NCBI GenBank assembly: GCA_049472395.1
Contig: JBLIRR010000001.1
Coordinates: forward strand, 62,001-126,000
Direction of reading: 5' to 3'
DNA: 64,000 bases
Source of the DNA: JBLIRR01 sp049472395
Lineage (GTDB): Bacteria > SZUA-182 > DTGQ01 > JBLIRR01
In this document: piece after piece, positions 52,935 through 62,694 of the stretch
Position numbering within the stretch: position 1 is the stretch's first letter
Layout of the letters: each line of letters starts with the position of its first letter
Notes under the pieces: model-generated
Told to the model about the DNA's origin: nothing
Database searches by the model: none
What the model saw: the letters and a program-made list of their open reading frames with translations, nothing else
Program-made: the position numbers and the translations under genes

Positions 52935-53912
52935 TTATTTATCGTCATTTTCCACCCACGTGTCTATCCATTTGAAAAGTTGGGCTTTGCCTGGTGATTT
53001 TATATTAAAAGTTGCCACAATTTGCCGGTCAGCGATACTCCCATGAATATGGCCGGTTGATTTGACATCATAATTATCTGACTTTTTTGATGTGATATAT
53101 CCTTGCTCCTCTTTTTGTCTGAATTTATCCTCAATCTCCGAAGAGTCCATTCCTTTGGATAAATAGTATTCCTCTGATACAAAATTTTCATTGACGCTAC
53201 TGCTTGTATTTATAAGATCCACATCAACGACACTATAGAGCCTTTTTATAATCATTCTTTTTCTTTCCCGCTCCTCTTCTGTATCAGAGTCCTCTATGCG
53301 AAGGCCCCTAATCATTTCAAGTTCATTGACACAAGAAAATTCATCATCTTTGCATTCATACCCCTTCCAATTATCTTTATACCACTCATCCTCCGCTCCA
53401 ATATCCGGCCCAGAGGTCTCATGATTTTTATCTCGCCAATCCATAATGGAACTGCTAATTTGACTCATTTCAGCGCTTTCCGGTTCAATCCCACAATATT
53501 CAAGCACCTCTTCAAGTTCTGATTTTTTAGATGGTTTTGCAAGATCATTTAAGTTGTGTTTTGATTCTATGCTATAAAATTCATAGGAAAATGTTCCCCT
53601 TCCAAGAGATACTTCCCTTGTTATTGGAACAATATCCTCTTCACCTGCCCTGAAATCAATGCGGCCGTCAATCTCACTATGGATTTTTGTCTTGCTAGCC
53701 ACATACATCAGCTCAAGCCGAGCCATTTCTATCCCTGACCTTGCTAAATAGTATGCTTCGATGCGATCTCTAAAATTGCGGGCAATCTCCCCCTCTATTC
53801 TCATTGAAGATGCAAATTGAAGCACTATTATGTCAAGCAACATCATCACCCATAAAATCATCATTAAGGCCACTCCCTGCTCAGTGGATACTCGTGTATA
53901 TTTTTTTGTCAT
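52935..53912 (-). CDS. gspK: type II secretion minor pseudopilin GspK
   Basis: 325 residues. The pseudopilin signal has EQGVALMMILWVMMLL with cleavage after Gly; position +5 is Met, not Glu, as expected for GspK. The large globular domain of GspK contains the T2SSK pattern (YYLARSGIEMARLEL, SKHNLNDLAKPSKKSELEEV, MDWRDKNHE, WYKDNW). It caps the pseudopilus with GspI and GspJ. Its ATG overlaps the gspJ stop by 4 nt. Confidence 0.92.
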   Translation of the reverse strand: MTKKYTRVSTEQGVALMMILWVMMLLDIIVLQFASSMRIEGEIARNFRDRIEAYYLARSGIEMARLELMYVASKTKIHSEIDGRIDFRAGEEDIVPITREVSLGRGTFSYEFYSIESKHNLNDLAKPSKKSELEEVLEYCGIEPESAEMSQISSSIMDWRDKNHETSGPDIGAEDEWYKDNWKGYECKDDEFSCVNELEMIRGLRIEDSDTEEERERKRMIIKRLYSVVDVDLINTSSSVNENFVSEEYYLSKGMDSSEIEDKFRQKEEQGYITSKKSDNYDVKSTGHIHGSIADRQIVATFNIKSPGKAQLFKWIDTWVENDDK

Positions 53913-54796
53913 TGTGCGTCTTCTCCTTGTCCCTCTCCTTCACCCTCTCCTTCACCCTCACGCTGATCGGTGCTTATAACAGATTTCACAGGAGAATCTG
54001 TTATTGGCACCATAAGAGGCACCTCAAAACTGATCTCCTGGCGTGCTTCCTCATCTTCTGTTTCATTGTCCGTTGCACTCACAAATGTTACCCGTATCTT
54101 GACCGGTAACTCCTTTTCAATACTTCCTCGATCGCACTCACATATCTTTTCCAAGGGATTCCAGGTATCATCCCAACTCTCCTCTTCATCCAGGTTTCTT
54201 TTCCCAAAGTATTCAAATGAACATTCCCTCACATTCGGATAGAGTACGTGGGTATAATGATCATGTTCAGGCGCTTCCTCACTATCACAGGGGCTGCATA
54301 AAGGTTTAAAAAAATCATCAAAAAGCCATGGCTCTTCCCGCATAACAATTCCATTCTCGGCAGCCACTTCTTCATCGTCAAATGGAGATTCCCCTGCCAA
54401 GTAATAGGTGACCACCCTGTATCGATATCGTGAAAGGCTATGCTCCAATCCCGGATTTGCACTCACAAAGGTTATTCTCGATGGTTCTCCGATAAACAAG
54501 GGCGCTTTTTGATTGCATCCTTTCCCACCGGGACATATGCTTTTTGTAATAGTCCTTAATCTTCGTCCTCTTATTTCCATGCCAACCATTGATCTAATAT
54601 CCTCAGAAATAAGGTCATACACAACCCTCACCCGTTGATATTTCTCAATCCTTCTCTCCCCGCTATCCCACGCTTTGGAACCAAGACGCATTGCTCCCAT
54701 TATAATCGCTAAAATCATGGCCAGGATCGAAATAGATATCAATAGCTCCAAAAGAGTAAATCCATTTTCATTCCTGTGTATAACATTATAATCCAC
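53909..54796 (-). CDS. gspJ: type II secretion minor pseudopilin GspJ
   Basis: 295 residues. Type-IV pilin-like signal NENGFTLLELLISISILAM with Glu at +5. The globular domain shows KYQRVRVVYDLISEDIRSM and ends in an acidic, low-complexity tail of repeated GE (DQREGEGEGEGEGQGED). The tail is encoded by a short tandem DNA repeat near 53925-53955. It overlaps the gspI gene by 11 nt. Confidence 0.92.
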   Translation of the reverse strand: MDYNVIHRNENGFTLLELLISISILAMILAIIMGAMRLGSKAWDSGERRIEKYQRVRVVYDLISEDIRSMVGMEIRGRRLRTITKSICPGGKGCNQKAPLFIGEPSRITFVSANPGLEHSLSRYRYRVVTYYLAGESPFDDEEVAAENGIVMREEPWLFDDFFKPLCSPCDSEEAPEHDHYTHVLYPNVRECSFEYFGKRNLDEEESWDDTWNPLEKICECDRGSIEKELPVKIRVTFVSATDNETEDEEARQEISFEVPLMVPITDSPVKSVISTDQREGEGEGEGEGQGEDAQ

Positions 54797-55259
54797 GTTC
54801 TTCCTTTAATAATTTAAGGGTTGTAAATTCTACTTTTTTCTCTTTATCCCCGACCTCCCAATACACTCTCACTGATATTTGATATAACTGCCATTCAAGA
54901 TCATCAAAAATACCGCTTTTATCCTCTATGTTCTCTACAAATGCTTCCGGCAGCTCATATAAGGTTGGGCCCTCTATTTCGTAACGAAAATCAGCAAGAA
55001 ACTCATTCTCAAATTCACCTGCTTTCTCAAGCTCTTCAAAATCATTCACTGTCGTAGGCAATAATGCCCTATTCATAACCTCTTTGGCAGCGATAACTGC
55101 CAAAGAGTAATCATACGATACCTTGGCAGACCTCATAGCACCTGCGAAAAGTTGCATTACCGTCACCAAACCCACAGCCATAATGGCAAGCGCAACCATT
55201 ATTTCAAGGAGTGTAAATCCTTTATTCCCTTGCCTGGTGTGCTTCTCAGAAACGATCAT
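54786..55259 (-). CDS. gspI: type II secretion minor pseudopilin GspI
   Basis: 157 residues. Pseudopilin signal GNKGFTLLEIMVALAIMAVG with Glu at +5, then SLAVIAAKEVMNRAL, the usual GspI block. It initiates pseudopilus tip assembly with GspJ and GspK. Starts immediately after the gspH stop. Confidence 0.9.
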   Translation of the reverse strand: MIVSEKHTRQGNKGFTLLEIMVALAIMAVGLVTVMQLFAGAMRSAKVSYDYSLAVIAAKEVMNRALLPTTVNDFEELEKAGEFENEFLADFRYEIEGPTLYELPEAFVENIEDKSGIFDDLEWQLYQISVRVYWEVGDKEKKVEFTTLKLLKEERGL

Positions 55260-55829
55260 TTAGCCCTCTAAAATTTTTATGCGGCCTGTTATCGGATCAA
55301 CAGAAAGAATATATTTACGCTTGCTCTCCTCGACTCGAGAAAAAAGGATCTCACCACCTGATGTAAAACCACGGGGATAGAAAATAACCGGATAATCACC
55401 TGAATTGCTCCATTCTGCATCTTTATGAGCTTGCCAATCGAGGGTTATATTCTCATGCAATGTAACCTTTTTTGTAATCCTCTCTGCATTTTTCGTATGC
55501 CTGTTCTCTTCTCCATATCCCTCCTCTTCTGACTCTTCACCATCATCTGTCCTTTCTTTGAAACTTACCTTATCAAAGGAATAACTATCCTGTTCTCCTT
55601 CTGAGAAATGAAGAGTAAAGGTCACTGTACATTCCTTTTGAGTAGCGATCGCCATACTGCGTGCATATCGAAGGACAGCTGCGCATTTTCTGGCCGCAGC
55701 CCGAAGCCTCACATTATCAATTGTAGAGCCAATACGTGGTGCAGCAACCGCTGAAATAAAGCCAATAATTGCCATTACCACAAGAAGCTCCAATAATGTG
55801 AATCCTGAATGTATAATATTACTTTTCAT
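55260..55829 (-). CDS. gspH: type II secretion minor pseudopilin GspH
   Basis: 189 residues. Pseudopilin signal IHSGFTLLELLVVMAIIGF with Glu at +5. The GspH/FimT block VRLRAAARKCAAVLRYARSM follows, and the mature domain contains an acidic insertion (TDDGEESEEEGYGEE). Position between gspG and gspI fixes the identity. Confidence 0.9.
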   Translation of the reverse strand: MKSNIIHSGFTLLELLVVMAIIGFISAVAAPRIGSTIDNVRLRAAARKCAAVLRYARSMAIATQKECTVTFTLHFSEGEQDSYSFDKVSFKERTDDGEESEEEGYGEENRHTKNAERITKKVTLHENITLDWQAHKDAEWSNSGDYPVIFYPRGFTSGGEILFSRVEESKRKYILSVDPITGRIKILEG

Positions 55830-55849
55830 ATAATTTATATTATTAACAA

Positions 55850-56323
55850 TTAACCTAAAGGGATAACTTTCCCAAAACCTGCGTCGGATGACTCTGCCTC
55901 ATCCGGTATATCTGCATCTTCACCGCTTCCCCCAGGCTGTCCATCAGCCCCGTAAGATTTGAGTGTAAAATCACTTCCTGTTGATTCATAAAAATAATCA
56001 TTATTCCATGGATCTTTCGGAATAATGTTTTTTTTCAAATAAGGGCCATCCCAGTAATCTTCCCCGGGATTATTTATAAGTCCATCGAGCGAAGAAGGAT
56101 ACTTATTAAGATCAAGGCGATAGGTATCAAGTGCTGTCTCAAAAAGCGAAATTTGGGCCTGAGCAGCCTGTCTCTTGGATTTACCTAATTTCTTAAACAT
56201 TCTTGGCCCGACGAGTGACGCTAACATGCCTAAAATAATCATTACTACTAACAGTTCAATCAAGGTGAAACCTTGCTCTGTTCTGCATAATTCTTTCTCA
56301 ATTCTTTGTTTTATTCTTTTCAT
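55850..56323 (-). CDS. gspG: type II secretion major pseudopilin GspG
   Basis: 157 residues. Signal QGFTLIELLVVMIILGMLAS with Glu at +5, then the GspG-specific ALDTYRLDLNKYPSSLDGL, GPYLKKNIIPKDPWNNDYFY and SYGADGQPGGSGEDADI calcium-binding loop. It polymerises into the pseudopilus. The extra C-terminal 15 residues after the loop are a small extension. Confidence 0.95.
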   Translation of the reverse strand: MKRIKQRIEKELCRTEQGFTLIELLVVMIILGMLASLVGPRMFKKLGKSKRQAAQAQISLFETALDTYRLDLNKYPSSLDGLINNPGEDYWDGPYLKKNIIPKDPWNNDYFYESTGSDFTLKSYGADGQPGGSGEDADIPDEAESSDAGFGKVIPLG

Positions 56324-56362
56324 AGTGTAGTATCCCCCTCTTTAATAATTAAATTTTAATAT

Positions 56363-57586
56363 TTATATAGGTAATTCATTTATACTAAATATAGCTAAAA
56401 GCATGGATATCACAATAAACCCTATGAGCACACCCATGACTAAAATCAATACCGGCTCCAACAATCCAACCATTCTTTTTACCGCATTACTGCTTTCTTT
56501 TTCGAATACATCCGCTACCTTAAACATCATCTCCTCCAATTGACCAGTTTCCTCCCCCACATCAATCATATGGACAGCAAGCGCAGGGAAAAGGCCTGAT
56601 TCTTTTAAAGGCCCCGATATCCTTTCTCCCTCTTTAATACCGCTTTGGACATTATCAATAGCTTCTGAGATGACAACATTCCCTAAAATATCCTTTACTA
56701 TCTTAAGTGATTGTAATATTGGAACGCCACTCTCTATGAGCGTTCCCAACGTTCTTGTAAAACGGGCAATCTCTATCTTTTGAACAAGGGTGCCAAAAAG
56801 AGGCATCTTTAATTTAAATCCATCCCACTTCCACCTGCCTGTCGGTGTAGCGATATAATATTTCCACACCATATAGGCTATGAGTAAAAGGCCTGAAAGG
56901 GCCCACCAAAATTGAGCAAGGAATTGACTAAACTCCAATAAAATTGCTGTCGGAAGAGGCAGTGTTGTCCCCATATCCGCAAAAATGGTGCTAAATTTTG
57001 GCACAACAAAAATAAGCAGGACGGTTACGGCAATACCTCCTACAAACGTCAAAAGCAAAGGATATATCAAGGCATTTATTACACTTTCTTTAAGGTTCCG
57101 CGCGCTTTCCAGAAAGTCCGACAACCGGGCCAAAACCGCCTCCAACACCCCCCCTCGCTCACCTGCTTTAATCATGCCAATATAAAGTTTTGAAAAAAGC
57201 TTTGGATATTGAGCCAGCGCATCGGCAAATTGGCTGCCTCCATGGACATTTTTATGAATATCCTCGATAACATCAGTGAGTTTTTGATTATTTGTCAATT
57301 GGCTCAATGTTGTCAAACTCTTATCAAGAGGTATTCCTGCCCCGACCAGTGTGGATAATTGTTGAGTAAAATTCAGTATATCTTTTTGACCTATTCGCTC
57401 AAAGATTCGTTGATTTTTCAATATCTCCGAAAATCCGCCTCCAGCCACTTTATTGAGACTTACTGTAAGGGGGAAATAATCAAGATCCTGCAATTTGTTT
57501 ATCACCATAGGCTTATCTTTTGCCTCCATTGTACCGGTTATAATCTTCCCCTCTCTATCTGTGGCTCTATATAGAAAAACTGGCAT
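56363..57586 (-). CDS. gspF: type II secretion inner-membrane platform protein GspF
   Basis: 407 residues with two T2SSF domains (about 65-190 and 270-395) and three membrane helices. Conserved: FTQQLSTLVGAGIPLDKSLT, ARFTRTLGTLIESGVPIL and MVGLLEPVLILVMGVLIGFI. It interacts with GspE and GspL. It follows gspE by 14 nt. Confidence 0.95.
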   Translation of the reverse strand: MPVFLYRATDREGKIITGTMEAKDKPMVINKLQDLDYFPLTVSLNKVAGGGFSEILKNQRIFERIGQKDILNFTQQLSTLVGAGIPLDKSLTTLSQLTNNQKLTDVIEDIHKNVHGGSQFADALAQYPKLFSKLYIGMIKAGERGGVLEAVLARLSDFLESARNLKESVINALIYPLLLTFVGGIAVTVLLIFVVPKFSTIFADMGTTLPLPTAILLEFSQFLAQFWWALSGLLLIAYMVWKYYIATPTGRWKWDGFKLKMPLFGTLVQKIEIARFTRTLGTLIESGVPILQSLKIVKDILGNVVISEAIDNVQSGIKEGERISGPLKESGLFPALAVHMIDVGEETGQLEEMMFKVADVFEKESSNAVKRMVGLLEPVLILVMGVLIGFIVISMLLAIFSINELPI

Positions 57587-57600
57587 AATGTAATGTTCCC

Positions 57601-59334
57601 TTATATTTCGATAACATTCAATAAATCTTCTTCTTGAGTTACCCGCAGGACTTCTTCTATGGTTGTCACACCGCGTTTTACTTTATCCCAGCCATCCTCA
57701 CGAAGAGTTATTAATCCCTGTTCAACTGCCTTCTGGCGAATAATATGCGCTCCTATCTTCTCTTGAATCATCCTCTTAATTTCATCATTCAATAAAAGAA
57801 GCTCATAAATCCCTGTTCTTCCTTTATACCCTGTATTTTTACATTCTTCACACCCCGTGCCATGGTAGGTAACCATTTTATTATCAGCATTCACTCCTAA
57901 TTGAGCTATGGTGCCCGCATCAATAACAAGCGCCTCTCTGCAATTGTCACAAATTTTTCTCACCAATCTCTGGGCCAGTATGCCCTCGAGAGAGGAGGCA
58001 ATAAGATACCCCTCAACGCCCATATCCAATAATCTCGTTATAGCACTTGGGGCATCATTTGTATGCAGCGTAGAAAAAACAAGATGACCTGTGAGGGCTG
58101 ATTGGATAGCTATTTCTGCGGTTTCAAGATCCCTTATCTCACCAATCATCATGATATCAGGGTCCTGCCGGACGATAGAACGAAGGCCACTCGCAAATGT
58201 AAGGCCAATTTTAGCCGCCACTTGAATCTGATTTACCCCAGAGAGTTGATATTCTACAGGATCTTCGACGGTAATGATCTTCTTATCCGGAGAATTTATC
58301 TTATCAAGCGCTGCATACAATGTTGTTGTCTTGCCACTTCCAGTCGGACCTGTAACAAGAATAATCCCATGTGGCAGATTAATAAGCCTATTGAACTTTT
58401 TCAACTGATTATCCGGAAAGCCTAATTCTTCCAATGTAAGCATCACACTGCTACGGTCCAATATTCTCATGACGACGCTTTCCCCATACAGGGTCGGGAC
58501 TGTTGATACACGCAAATCGATCTTTTTTCCGATTACCCTTAGCCGGACACGCCCATCTTGAGGCAATCGTCTCTCTGCAATATTTAAGTTTGCCATAATC
58601 TTAACGCGCGACGTTATTGCAGCCTGAAGCCTCTTGGGCGGTGATTCTATATCATGCAGGATTCCATCTATTCGTACACGGACCAATAACTTATCCTCAA
58701 AGGGTTCGATATGAATATCGCTGGCTTCATCCTCTACTGCTCGCGAAATAAAAAGATTAACCAGCTTAATAATCGGCGCTTCGGAGGCCATGTCGCGTAA
58801 TTGGTCTATATCCTCATCATCCCCTGACCCTACAAGCTGCAATTCTTCCTCATCCATATCTCCAATTATTTTTTCCATAGAGGACGAATCTCCTCCGAAA
58901 TATTTTTCAATTGCGCTTAAAATATCACTCTCTTTAGACACATATATATGAACCCTATGATCAGTATAGAGCTTTATTTGCCCTATAGTATCAAAATCCA
59001 GCGGATCAGCCATAGCTACAACAAGAATATGATCATCTTTGACTTCTAGGGGCAAAAACTTATACTGCTTCATGAATTTAACTGAAAAATCAATATCCAC
59101 TATGGGTGTTTCAGGATAATCAGCCATGGAAAGATATTTTAGCCCTAACTGCTCGCCCAACGTTTTATACATATTATCTTCTGAAACAAGGCCAAGGTTA
59201 ATAAGTATTTTCCCTAATTTTTCTGAGGTTCTCTTTTGTTGATTTAATCCAACCTCCACATCCTCGGCAGAAAGGAGCCCCTTGTCTATAAGAAGTTCCC
59301 CTATTCTTTTTTGATGAGAGAAAATATTCATCAA
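57601..59334 (-). CDS. gspE: type II secretion ATPase GspE
   Basis: 577 residues. An N-terminal MshEN-type region (about 1-145, LLIDKGLLSAEDVEVGLN) precedes the ATPase: Walker A GPTGSGKTTT, Asp box ITVEDPVEYQL, Walker B IMMIGEIRDLETAEIA, His box ALTGHLVFSTLHTNDAP, and the four-Cys zinc element CDNC...CEEC. It powers pseudopilus assembly. It is the first gene of the operon, and two promoters face it from the 247-nt upstream gap. Confidence 0.95.
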   Translation of the reverse strand: MMNIFSHQKRIGELLIDKGLLSAEDVEVGLNQQKRTSEKLGKILINLGLVSEDNMYKTLGEQLGLKYLSMADYPETPIVDIDFSVKFMKQYKFLPLEVKDDHILVVAMADPLDFDTIGQIKLYTDHRVHIYVSKESDILSAIEKYFGGDSSSMEKIIGDMDEEELQLVGSGDDEDIDQLRDMASEAPIIKLVNLFISRAVEDEASDIHIEPFEDKLLVRVRIDGILHDIESPPKRLQAAITSRVKIMANLNIAERRLPQDGRVRLRVIGKKIDLRVSTVPTLYGESVVMRILDRSSVMLTLEELGFPDNQLKKFNRLINLPHGIILVTGPTGSGKTTTLYAALDKINSPDKKIITVEDPVEYQLSGVNQIQVAAKIGLTFASGLRSIVRQDPDIMMIGEIRDLETAEIAIQSALTGHLVFSTLHTNDAPSAITRLLDMGVEGYLIASSLEGILAQRLVRKICDNCREALVIDAGTIAQLGVNADNKMVTYHGTGCEECKNTGYKGRTGIYELLLLNDEIKRMIQEKIGAHIIRQKAVEQGLITLREDGWDKVKRGVTTIEEVLRVTQEEDLLNVIEI

Positions 59335-59379
59335 ATTCTCCTAAACTATTTGTTTTTTTTATATATACACCCCTGTGGA

Positions 59380-59408
59380 ATTATAGTCCATATCAAAACC
59401 CAAGTCAA
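59380..59408 (-). promoter_or_regulatory. sigma-70 promoter of the gsp operon
   Basis: Minus strand TTGACT (59408-59403), exactly 17 nt, TATAAT (59385-59380). The -10 is consensus and -35 has one change. gspE starts at 59334, giving a leader of about 40 nt. Confidence 0.65.
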
Positions 59409-59552
59409 TTGTGCTCTTTTATGGCATTGTTCAATTTTTAACTACTTTCCCTATTGTTTATCTCTTTTCCTGTTTTTTTCATATGTTCTTATCATTATTA
59501 TATCCACCACATGATTGTATGGCATAACGGTGAACACTAATCTCTAATTTTG

Positions 59553-59568
59553 TGCAATTTTACTGCCA
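59553..59568 (-). promoter_or_regulatory. sigma-54 promoter facing the gsp operon
   Basis: Minus strand TGGCAGTAAAATTGCA from 59568 to 59553. GG and GC are 10 nt apart, and both TGGCA and TTGCA elements are perfect. It lies just after the NtrC-type regulator's stop and about 220 nt before gspE, upstream of the sigma-70 promoter. Confidence 0.65.
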
Positions 59569-59581
59569 TATTATTGGTATC

Positions 59582-60949
59582 TTAATTCATAATATTATAC
59601 TTTTTCATTTTATAACGCAGAACCCTTTCATTTATGCCCAAAGCCTCGGCTGCTTTTGTCTGAACTCCCTCATTGGCGCGCAACGCTGTCTCAATTAATT
59701 TTGTCTCAAGAGCAGTCACTGATTCCTCTAAGGCCAGACCCCCTGTAATAGACTCAACCGATACATCCTTTTCATGCAAGAACGGGCAAATATTGTGGGG
59801 AAGATCTTGCAGCGTAATATATTCGTAACGGGTTAAAACAACAGCTCTTTCTATCATATTTTCCAACTCTCTGACATTGCCCGGGTAATCATATTTAAAT
59901 AGGAGATCATTCACCTCTTTTGTTATACCCTTGACATTCTTTTGAGCCCGCCTGTTATACTTTGCGAGAAAAAACTCAATTAATTTTGGAATATCCTCCT
60001 TGCGTTCACGTAAAGGAGGGATCACTATAGGTACGACATTCAAACGGTAATACAGGTCTTGACGAAAACTCCCTTCATGAATTCCCTTCTCTAAATCGCT
60101 ATTAGTGGCAGCAATAATCCGAACATCAACTTTTTGACTACTGTTGCCACCCACACGCTGAATCTCTTTCTCCTGAAGTACACGTAACAATTTTGCCTGC
60201 AAATTCAATGACATATCCCCAATTTCGTCTAAGAAGATACTACCTTTATGAGCTTCTTCAAAACGCCCTGCCCTGCGCTGGATCGCCCCTGTAAACGCCC
60301 CCTTTTCATGGCCGAATAGTTCACTTTCAAGAAGATTTTCAGGCAAGGCTGCACAATTTACTTTGACAAAGGGATAGCGTGCTCTTGCGCTATTAAAATG
60401 AATGGCGTGAGCAATTAATTCTTTACCTGTTCCACTTTCACCACGGATCAATACGGTAGAATCTACCTTTGCTACCCTGCTCACAATGCTTAACACTTCT
60501 TCCATTTTCCCACTCACACTTATAATATTATTAAAAGAATATCGATCAGAAAGCATTTGACGCAATACGCGATTTTCCTTCATAAGCTGCATATACTCAC
60601 TTCCTCGTTTAATAACAATAAGCAATTCATCAAGATCAATCGGTTTGCTCAAATAATCATACGCACCACTTTTCATGGCAGCTACTGCACGCTCTATTGT
60701 TCCATACGCGGTAAATATTACTATAAGTATAGAAGGATTAATTTTTTTTATCTCTTCCAATAATTCTTGTCCGGTCATGCCGGGCATTTGATAATCGGTC
60801 AAGACCATATCTATTTGTTTCTCTCTAATAAGGGCGAGTGCATCCCGAGCATTGCTGCATACAAATGTAGTATATTTCTTTTTTAAGAGAAAACCCTTCA
60901 ACATCTCCCGTTGATTTTTTTCATCATCTACTACTAAAATATTAATCAT
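59582..60949 (-). CDS. NtrC-family sigma-54-dependent response regulator
   Basis: 455 residues. Receiver domain (about 1-120) with phosphoacceptor Asp52 (VLTDYQMPGM), AAA+ domain (about 140-375: Walker A GESGTGKE, GAFTGA loop, Walker B IFLDEIGDM) and a Fis-type helix-turn-helix (GVQTKAAEALGINERVLRYK). It activates sigma-54 promoters. It is coupled to the kinase by a 4-nt overlap. A sigma-54 promoter lies immediately downstream toward gspE and another lies upstream of the kinase gene, so both are likely targets. Confidence 0.95.
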   Translation of the reverse strand: MINILVVDDEKNQREMLKGFLLKKKYTTFVCSNARDALALIREKQIDMVLTDYQMPGMTGQELLEEIKKINPSILIVIFTAYGTIERAVAAMKSGAYDYLSKPIDLDELLIVIKRGSEYMQLMKENRVLRQMLSDRYSFNNIISVSGKMEEVLSIVSRVAKVDSTVLIRGESGTGKELIAHAIHFNSARARYPFVKVNCAALPENLLESELFGHEKGAFTGAIQRRAGRFEEAHKGSIFLDEIGDMSLNLQAKLLRVLQEKEIQRVGGNSSQKVDVRIIAATNSDLEKGIHEGSFRQDLYYRLNVVPIVIPPLRERKEDIPKLIEFFLAKYNRRAQKNVKGITKEVNDLLFKYDYPGNVRELENMIERAVVLTRYEYITLQDLPHNICPFLHEKDVSVESITGGLALEESVTALETKLIETALRANEGVQTKAAEALGINERVLRYKMKKYNIMN

Positions 60950-62658
60950 GCCTTTTGTATCTCCCTACTTCTTTCTGTAATTTTAAGGGGAAGGGCAATG
61001 TGAAATGCTGTACCTTTCCCTATTTCGGATTGCACCTCAATCTTTCCGCCATGTTCTTGAATAATCTTTTGACAAATTGGAAGGCCAATGCCTACCCCTC
61101 CTTCCTTGCTCGTATAATAAAATTCAAAAATCTTGCTTGTATCGGCGATACCTATCCCTTCATCCCTTACTGAAATGAATAGTATATCACGTCGTTGACC
61201 GACATTGACAGAAAGAGTGCCTCCATCAGGCATGGCTTGAATAGCGTTTTTTATAATATTGATCAACGCCTGCTTCATCTTTCTCGGATCACACAGACAC
61301 ATCAGAGGGGAATGCTCATATTCAGTCTGAATGATAATATGCTGTTTTTCAGCCTCAACAGCAAAGATTGCTAGTATATCTTCTATTATTGATATAATAT
61401 TCGTGTAGTGCAGTTCAAGCTTAGGTTCACGAGCAAAGTCAAGAAAATTGCCGATAATTTTATCCACACGTTTTACTTCTTCTCTGATAACATTTGTCAG
61501 ATGAATAAATTCTTGTTTATTTTCCTCCTGTTCAGGAAGATACTCATGCTGAAATCGTTGAATAGTCATTCCAATAGCATTAAGAGGATTGCGAATTTCA
61601 TGAGCAACACCCGCTGCCAATTTTCCAACTGAATTTAAGCGTTCAGTCCTATGGAGATTCTCTTCAAGCATTTTCTGCCTTTTGTATTGAATGTATTGAT
61701 GATAAAAAATAAATATAAGACCGATGCTGCCGAGCCCAATAATCAATAAACTAAACCATATGGTATGTTTCTGGGATCTTCGAATATTTCGCGTAAATTC
61801 ATCTAAAGAAAGGGCCACACGAAAAAATCCCAACACATTATCCTGGAAAATAAAAGGTTTAACGATTTCATACACCTCTTCTCCGGATACAAGTTTATTA
61901 AATCCCGCCTCAACAAAATCAGCCTCATAGCGCACATTGTGTAATTCCGGCAGAGAAATATCCTCAGGAGAAATGGAGAGATTGTTCCTGCCTTGAAAAG
62001 CGATATAACGTATTCCTTTTTGGGTGCTTATATCGTTAATCAATTTGCCAATCCCGATTTCTTTACGAAATCCCTCCATATAATATGCATCGACATGAAT
62101 AATAATGGCTCCTTGAAAATTTTTTCGTGCCATCGCAATCCAGAAAAGATTACCCAATAAAGGCTGATCCTGATATGCCCCTTCAATTATAATATGTTTC
62201 TCTCCTTGGAGAATGGGTTTGATCCCTGTTCCGAAAGATTCTTGTGGAAATGGTAATCGGCTTAATATATCGGGAAAAGAGGGCTCTATAGTGTCGAGCC
62301 TTATCCTTCCCCATTGATCCACGACCTGCACACGAAATAAATTATTTTTCACGGCAATATCCTTCAAAAGAATACTATTATAATTATTTTGACCAATTAA
62401 TATATCAATTAATTTAGCGTTATCTAATAATCGTGCTATTAACATCTCCTGGACAAGCCTATTTGAAATAATAGCATTTTTCCCACTCGATTGGAGGCTT
62501 TCAACCAGAGCTTCCCCTTGATCATAAAGACCCTTATAGAGGGCCTCTTTGCCTTTCTCCATCTGCCATAGGCTATGAAAGCCCACAAGGATTATCAATA
62601 AAAAAATACTTGCGGTTGCGTAAGCCCAGAAAAAATTGAATTTTTTTTCTTCTTTCAT
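60946..62658 (-). CDS. membrane sensor histidine kinase, NtrB/ZraS-like
   Basis: 570 residues from ATG 62658 (GGAGAG about 12 nt upstream); a TTG at 62712 is in frame but sits inside a terminator-like hairpin. Two membrane helices (about 10-30 and 305-325) enclose a periplasmic sensor of about 270 residues with no recognised ligand. The kinase core shows LAAGVAHEIRNPLN (His phosphorylation), N-box LINIIKNAIQAM, DEGIGIADTS and GVGIGLPICQKI. It should phosphorylate the co-translated NtrC-type regulator. Confidence 0.92.
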   Translation of the reverse strand: MKEEKKFNFFWAYATASIFLLIILVGFHSLWQMEKGKEALYKGLYDQGEALVESLQSSGKNAIISNRLVQEMLIARLLDNAKLIDILIGQNNYNSILLKDIAVKNNLFRVQVVDQWGRIRLDTIEPSFPDILSRLPFPQESFGTGIKPILQGEKHIIIEGAYQDQPLLGNLFWIAMARKNFQGAIIIHVDAYYMEGFRKEIGIGKLINDISTQKGIRYIAFQGRNNLSISPEDISLPELHNVRYEADFVEAGFNKLVSGEEVYEIVKPFIFQDNVLGFFRVALSLDEFTRNIRRSQKHTIWFSLLIIGLGSIGLIFIFYHQYIQYKRQKMLEENLHRTERLNSVGKLAAGVAHEIRNPLNAIGMTIQRFQHEYLPEQEENKQEFIHLTNVIREEVKRVDKIIGNFLDFAREPKLELHYTNIISIIEDILAIFAVEAEKQHIIIQTEYEHSPLMCLCDPRKMKQALINIIKNAIQAMPDGGTLSVNVGQRRDILFISVRDEGIGIADTSKIFEFYYTSKEGGVGIGLPICQKIIQEHGGKIEVQSEIGKGTAFHIALPLKITERSREIQKA

Positions 62659-62694
62659 ATGTAATAGCGCTCTCTCCTCAATACTTAGACTTCT

